Source: Paramicrobacterium sp051513965 (lineage in GTDB: Bacteria; Actinomycetota; Actinomycetes; Actinomycetales; Microbacteriaceae). From it: DNA of 64,000 nucleotides. Positions 61,114-64,000 of this stretch are shown piece by piece (positions within the stretch are counted from its first letter, which is position 1; each line of letters begins with the position of its first letter). The position numbers and the translations under genes are program-made. A model generated the notes under the pieces. It was given only the letters and a program-made list of their open reading frames with translations, searched no databases and had not been told where the DNA came from. The stretch lies in the NCBI RefSeq assembly GCF_051513965.1, contig NZ_CP195847.1, positions 2,294,001 through 2,358,000 of the forward strand, written 5' to 3'.

Positions 61114-62601
61114 TCAGCTCTCCGGCTGAGCCTCCTCAGTTGAGGTCCACTCAGCCGACAGGGGCTTCGGCTTCGCGAAGAACAGCGTGGCGATTCCGCC
61201 CACGAGAGCGACCGCCGCGGGGAGCAGAAGCGACTGTCCCATCGCCGCGCTGAAGCCGATGTGCAGAAACTCCGGGAGCACGCCGGAGAGCCCCGCGGCA
61301 TCCGGCCCTGACCCACCGCCGGGGAGCTCTGCGGCGAGCCTCGCCTGCATGAGCATCGAGATCGAAGCGCTTCCGAGAACCGCTCCGACCTGTCGTGTCG
61401 TGTTGTAGACGCCGGAACCCGCGCCCGCGAGCGCCGGAGCCAGGTTGCGCGTGGTCATCGTGGCGAGAGGTCCCCACATCGCGGAGTTGGCGAGGCCCAT
61501 GACCGCGCTCGGCAGCAGGAGGATCCAGATCGGCTGGTCGGGTGTGAGCACCGCCGCGTACCAGGCGAGGGCGACCGCGCAGCACGCCATGCCCGCGGTA
61601 GCGACGAGACGAGGATTGATGTGGTCGATCAGTCGGCCGACGAACGGAGCGAGCACACCCGAGATCACCGCCATCGGCACCATCATGAGCGCCGACTCGG
61701 TGGGCGTCAGGCCGCGCACCATCTGGAGATAGAAGATGAGCGGCAGCGCCATGCTGGTGATCGCGAAGCCGACGGTTGTGATGACCGTGTTGCCGAGCGA
61801 GAAGTTGCGGTCGCGGAAGAGCTTCAGAGGTACGAGTGGCTCACCGCGGTTGAAGTGCTGCCAGACGACGAATCCCGTCAGCACGACGAGTCCGGCGATG
61901 ATGAGAGACCACACTGAGATCGGGCCCCAGATCTGTCCCCAATCGTAGCTCTGGCCCTCCTGGATGCCGAAGACCAGGAGGAACATTCCGACCGCACTCA
62001 GCGCCACCCCGATCAGATCGAAGCGGTGCGAGTGCGTCGTCAGGGCCGGCACGTAGCGCAGGGCCGCGACGAAGGCGATGACTCCCACCGGCAGGTTGAT
62101 GAAGAAAATCCACTCCCAGCCGAGTGCGTCGACAAGAACTCCGCCGAGGATCGGCCCGACGAGCGAGGCGACACCGGCGGTCGCACCCCAGAGTCCCATC
62201 GCGGCACCGCGCTTGTCCGGTGGGAAGATGCGCGTGATGACCGCCATCGTCTGGGGTGTCATCATCGAGGCACCGAAGCCTTGGAACACGCGCGCAGTGA
62301 TGAGCAGTGAGATGTCGCCGGAGAGCCCACAGGCGGCCGAAGCGATCGTGAACACGGTGAGCCCGATGAGGTAAAGATTCTTCGGCCCGAATCGGTCGCC
62401 GAGGCGCCCCGTGATCAGCAATGGAACCGCGTAGGCGAGAAGGTACGCGCTCGTCACCCACAGCACGCTCTCAATCGTCGTGTCCAGGCCCTCGATGATC
62501 GCGGGGTTCGCGACAGACACGATGGTCGTGTCCACGAGAATCATGAAGAAGCCGATGACGAGCGCCCAGAGAGCAGCCCACGGCCGTGCCGTCTTTTCCA
62601 C
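61114..62601 (-). CDS. MFS drug efflux transporter, DHA2 (14-TMS) type
   Basis: Multidrug-type exporter of 495 aa with fourteen predicted helices. Motif D1-like FMILVDTTIVSVANPAI in helix 1, motif A GRLGDRFGPKNLYL, motif B ITARVFQGFGASMMTPQTMA and motif C GVASLVGPILGGVLVDALGW mark proton antiporters of the DHA2 family. GTG 62601 is preceded by AAGGA at 5 nt. Convergent with purD (6 bp apart). No regulator gene is adjacent; substrate unknown. Confidence 0.92.
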   Translation of the reverse strand: MEKTARPWAALWALVIGFFMILVDTTIVSVANPAIIEGLDTTIESVLWVTSAYLLAYAVPLLITGRLGDRFGPKNLYLIGLTVFTIASAACGLSGDISLLITARVFQGFGASMMTPQTMAVITRIFPPDKRGAAMGLWGATAGVASLVGPILGGVLVDALGWEWIFFINLPVGVIAFVAALRYVPALTTHSHRFDLIGVALSAVGMFLLVFGIQEGQSYDWGQIWGPISVWSLIIAGLVVLTGFVVWQHFNRGEPLVPLKLFRDRNFSLGNTVITTVGFAITSMALPLIFYLQMVRGLTPTESALMMVPMAVISGVLAPFVGRLIDHINPRLVATAGMACCAVALAWYAAVLTPDQPIWILLLPSAVMGLANSAMWGPLATMTTRNLAPALAGAGSGVYNTTRQVGAVLGSASISMLMQARLAAELPGGGSGPDAAGLSGVLPEFLHIGFSAAMGQSLLLPAAVALVGGIATLFFAKPKPLSAEWTSTEEAQPES

Positions 62602-62732
62602 AGAAGTCCTTACGCGTGGCCGTCATCGTCATGAGCAGAGAGCCCGATCGCGGGCGGCGCACCGCGCATCGGAATATACCACCCGGAATCGAACACCCAT
62701 GTGCATCCCCGTAACGAGAAAAAGGGATGCCC

Positions 62733-62738
62733 GATAAT
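62733..62738 (+). promoter_or_regulatory. -10 element of purC
   Basis: GATAAT, 6 nt before GTG 62745, closest to TATAAT of all elements found. It supports the GTG start and a leaderless transcript. Confidence 0.5.
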
Positions 62739-62744
62739 GGAGAC

Positions 62745-63656
62745 GTGAGCACAAACCTGACACCGGCCGGCTGGAACCACCTCTACTCGGGAAAGGTGCG
62801 TGATCTGTTCGAGCCTGCAGCGACCTCCACGGACGTTGCCGGAGCGGGCGACGCGATGCTCGTCGTCGCGAGCGATCGCGTGAGCGCCTACGATTACGTC
62901 CTCTCCCCCGGCATCCCCGGTAAGGGCGCTGTGCTCACACAGCTCAGCCTGTGGTGGTTCGACCAGCTCGAGGTGCCGAATCACCTCGTGGCGAGCCACG
63001 CACCCGGTGGACGCGGGCACGATGCCTTACCGAGCGAGGTCGCTGACCGCGCGATGCTTGTGAAGAAGCTCGACATGTTCCCCGTCGAGGCCGTCGTACG
63101 CGGGTATCTCACCGGTTCCGGTTGGGCCGAGTATTCCGAGCACGGCACGGTCTGCGGCATCGAGCTGCCCGACGGCCTCCAGAACGGCGACCGTCTGCCC
63201 GAACCCATCTACACACCGGCGTGGAAGGCACCGCTCGGCGAGCACGACGAGAACATCTCGTACGAACGCACTGTCGAGCTGGTGGGCGAAGAGGATGCCG
63301 AGGCGCTTCGCGACCTCTCCCTGTCGATCTACCGCACAGCGGCCGCGGTCGCCGAGGACCGCGGGCTCATCCTCGCCGACACCAAGTTCGAGTTCGGCCG
63401 CGACCCCGAGACCGGTGAGATCGCTCTGGCCGATGAGGTGCTCACGCCCGACTCCTCCCGCTACTGGGACGCCGCCGCCTGGGCCGAGAAGACGGACCCC
63501 GCCGAGCGGATGGCGAGCTTCGACAAGCAGATCGTGCGCGATTGGCTTCGCGCGAACTGGGACATGACCGGTACTCCTCCCGAGCTGCCCGCCGATGTCA
63601 TCGAGCGCACGGCCGGACGGTACAGAGAGCTGCTTTCGACGCTGACGAAGCGGTAG
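62745..63656 (+). CDS. purC: phosphoribosylaminoimidazole-succinocarboxamide synthase
   Basis: PurC (SAICAR synthetase) adds aspartate to CAIR with ATP. In 303 aa it begins WNHLYSGKVRDLFEP, the family's N-terminal nucleotide loop, followed by VASDRVSAYDYVLSPGIPGKGAVL, EAVVRGYLTGSGWAEY, LPEPIYTPAWKAPLGEHDENISY and FGRDPETGEIALADEVLTPDSSRYWD. The eukaryotic/actinobacterial long form is expected. GTG 62745 is chosen over ATG 62727 because of the -10 spacing and homologue length. Confidence 0.96.
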   Translation: MSTNLTPAGWNHLYSGKVRDLFEPAATSTDVAGAGDAMLVVASDRVSAYDYVLSPGIPGKGAVLTQLSLWWFDQLEVPNHLVASHAPGGRGHDALPSEVADRAMLVKKLDMFPVEAVVRGYLTGSGWAEYSEHGTVCGIELPDGLQNGDRLPEPIYTPAWKAPLGEHDENISYERTVELVGEEDAEALRDLSLSIYRTAAAVAEDRGLILADTKFEFGRDPETGEIALADEVLTPDSSRYWDAAAWAEKTDPAERMASFDKQIVRDWLRANWDMTGTPPELPADVIERTAGRYRELLSTLTKR

Positions 63657-63695
63657 CGGCATCCCCTTCTGCCTCGTAGGAGCCTCTGCGGGAAT

Positions 63696-63709
63696 GTTGT
63701 AGCTACAAC
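63696..63709. promoter_or_regulatory. palindromic operator before the CatE-like gene
   Basis: GTTGTAGCTACAAC, a perfect 14-bp palindrome 16 bp before ATG 63726. The size fits MarR-type regulators that often control catechol/glyoxalase genes; the regulator itself is not in the window. Confidence 0.5.
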
Positions 63710-63725
63710 TAATGTTGAGTATGAC

Positions 63726-64000
63726 ATGACCCCGTCACTCGACACCACCGACCGCCTCGCCTCAGACACAGCGATGGGTCCGGTCACCCTGCTCGTCGCC
63801 GACCTCGACCGCCTGACCGCCTACTACAGGGACGCCGTCGCACTCACGGTGCTGGAGGAGACCGAGAGCACGGTCACGCTCGGGCGAAGCGGGACCGCCG
63901 TGATCATCCTGGAGCATGCGCCCGACCTCCGGCACGCGGCTTCCGGAGCTGCCGGACTGTTCCACACGGCCATTCTCTTCGAGTCGCAGGCCGCGCTGGC
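63726..64000 (+). CDS. CatE-like VOC protein, N-terminal part (cut by window edge)
   Basis: The first 91 residues of a VOC-superfamily protein: MGPVTLLVADLDRLTAYYRD, then ALTVLEETESTVTLGRSGTAVIILEH and GLFHTAILFESQAAL. This order and the AGLFHTAILF segment match the catechol-2,3-dioxygenase-like CatE group, which is about 280 aa. The second half and the remaining metal ligands are outside the window, so activity cannot be judged. ATG 63726 follows a 14-bp palindrome. Confidence 0.82.
   Translation, partial: MTPSLDTTDRLASDTAMGPVTLLVADLDRLTAYYRDAVALTVLEETESTVTLGRSGTAVIILEHAPDLRHAASGAAGLFHTAILFESQAAL

Overview
The window is high-GC, gene-dense actinobacterial chromosome. Gene content (DivIVA-like coiled-coil protein, DUF3073, FprA/FdxA, PanB-PanC-PanD, IclR-controlled hut genes, TipA-like MerR, DedA, ECF transporter), many GTG starts, 4-nt ATGA/GTGA overlaps and an extreme excess of the octamer GGATGCCG point to a Microbacteriaceae member, most likely Microbacterium or a close relative. 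No rRNA, tRNA, CRISPR array, phage module or recognisable insertion sequence was seen.

Layout. 1-2.6 kb: N-terminus of RecQ, then a copper-type secreted/membrane trio (CopC-like, YcnI, His-rich membrane protein). 2.7-5.5 kb: GNAT, pirin, DivIVA-like protein. 5.6-8.7 kb: YkoEDC-like ECF transporter behind a possible iron box. 8.8-13.6 kb: radical SAM protein, divergent AraC/VOC pair, SufR-like regulator and cytochrome b. 13.6-17.2 kb: coaBC divergent from panD-panB-panC, separated by a repeat array. 17.2-20.5 kb: a 66-bp loopless perfect palindrome, VKOR-type protein, DEAD-box helicase, GlsB. 20.6-25.7 kb: two-component system, HesB-like protein, acyltransferase, DedA, IclR regulator. 26.0-30.5 kb: hutH-hutU-hutI. 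30.8-42 kb: a tightly overlapped assimilatory sulfate reduction operon on the minus strand (cysI-cysH-cysD-cysN, an SsuABC-type importer, cobA, fprA, fdxA) with a sirohydrochlorin chelatase upstream. 42.2-44.3 kb: a DUF559-type nuclease gene flanked by two copies of a hairpin repeat, then a probable hutG. 44.4-47.4 kb: a GPH-type transporter and a PLP decarboxylase. 47.9-55.7 kb: a large RND transporter with a long charged insert, a Tat-secreted protein, a TipA-like regulator, a DUF4097-PadR operon, a universal stress protein. 56-63.7 kb: purF, purM, purD, purC with a DHA2-type MFS transporter. The right edge cuts a CatE-like VOC protein.

Metabolic logic. The cys operon supplies sulfide: import, ATP sulfurylase (CysDN), APS reductase (CysH, no CysC), siroheme synthesis (CobA plus chelatase) and electrons from NADPH through FprA and FdxA to the sulfite reductase. 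The pan/coa block makes coenzyme A from aspartate and ketoisovalerate. HutH-U-I with the distant HutG candidate would take histidine to glutamate.

The least explained signals are repeats: four copies of an intergenic hairpin of 23-30 bp arms with compensatory arm changes, each next to low-complexity or tandem-repeat DNA, two of them bracketing the DUF559 gene; the 66-bp palindrome; a 19-bp repeat array ending in a 24-bp palindrome between coaBC and panD; and the dispersed GGATGCCG octamer. A consistent TANNNT-(6 or 7 nt)-start pattern suggests that many genes here are leaderless.
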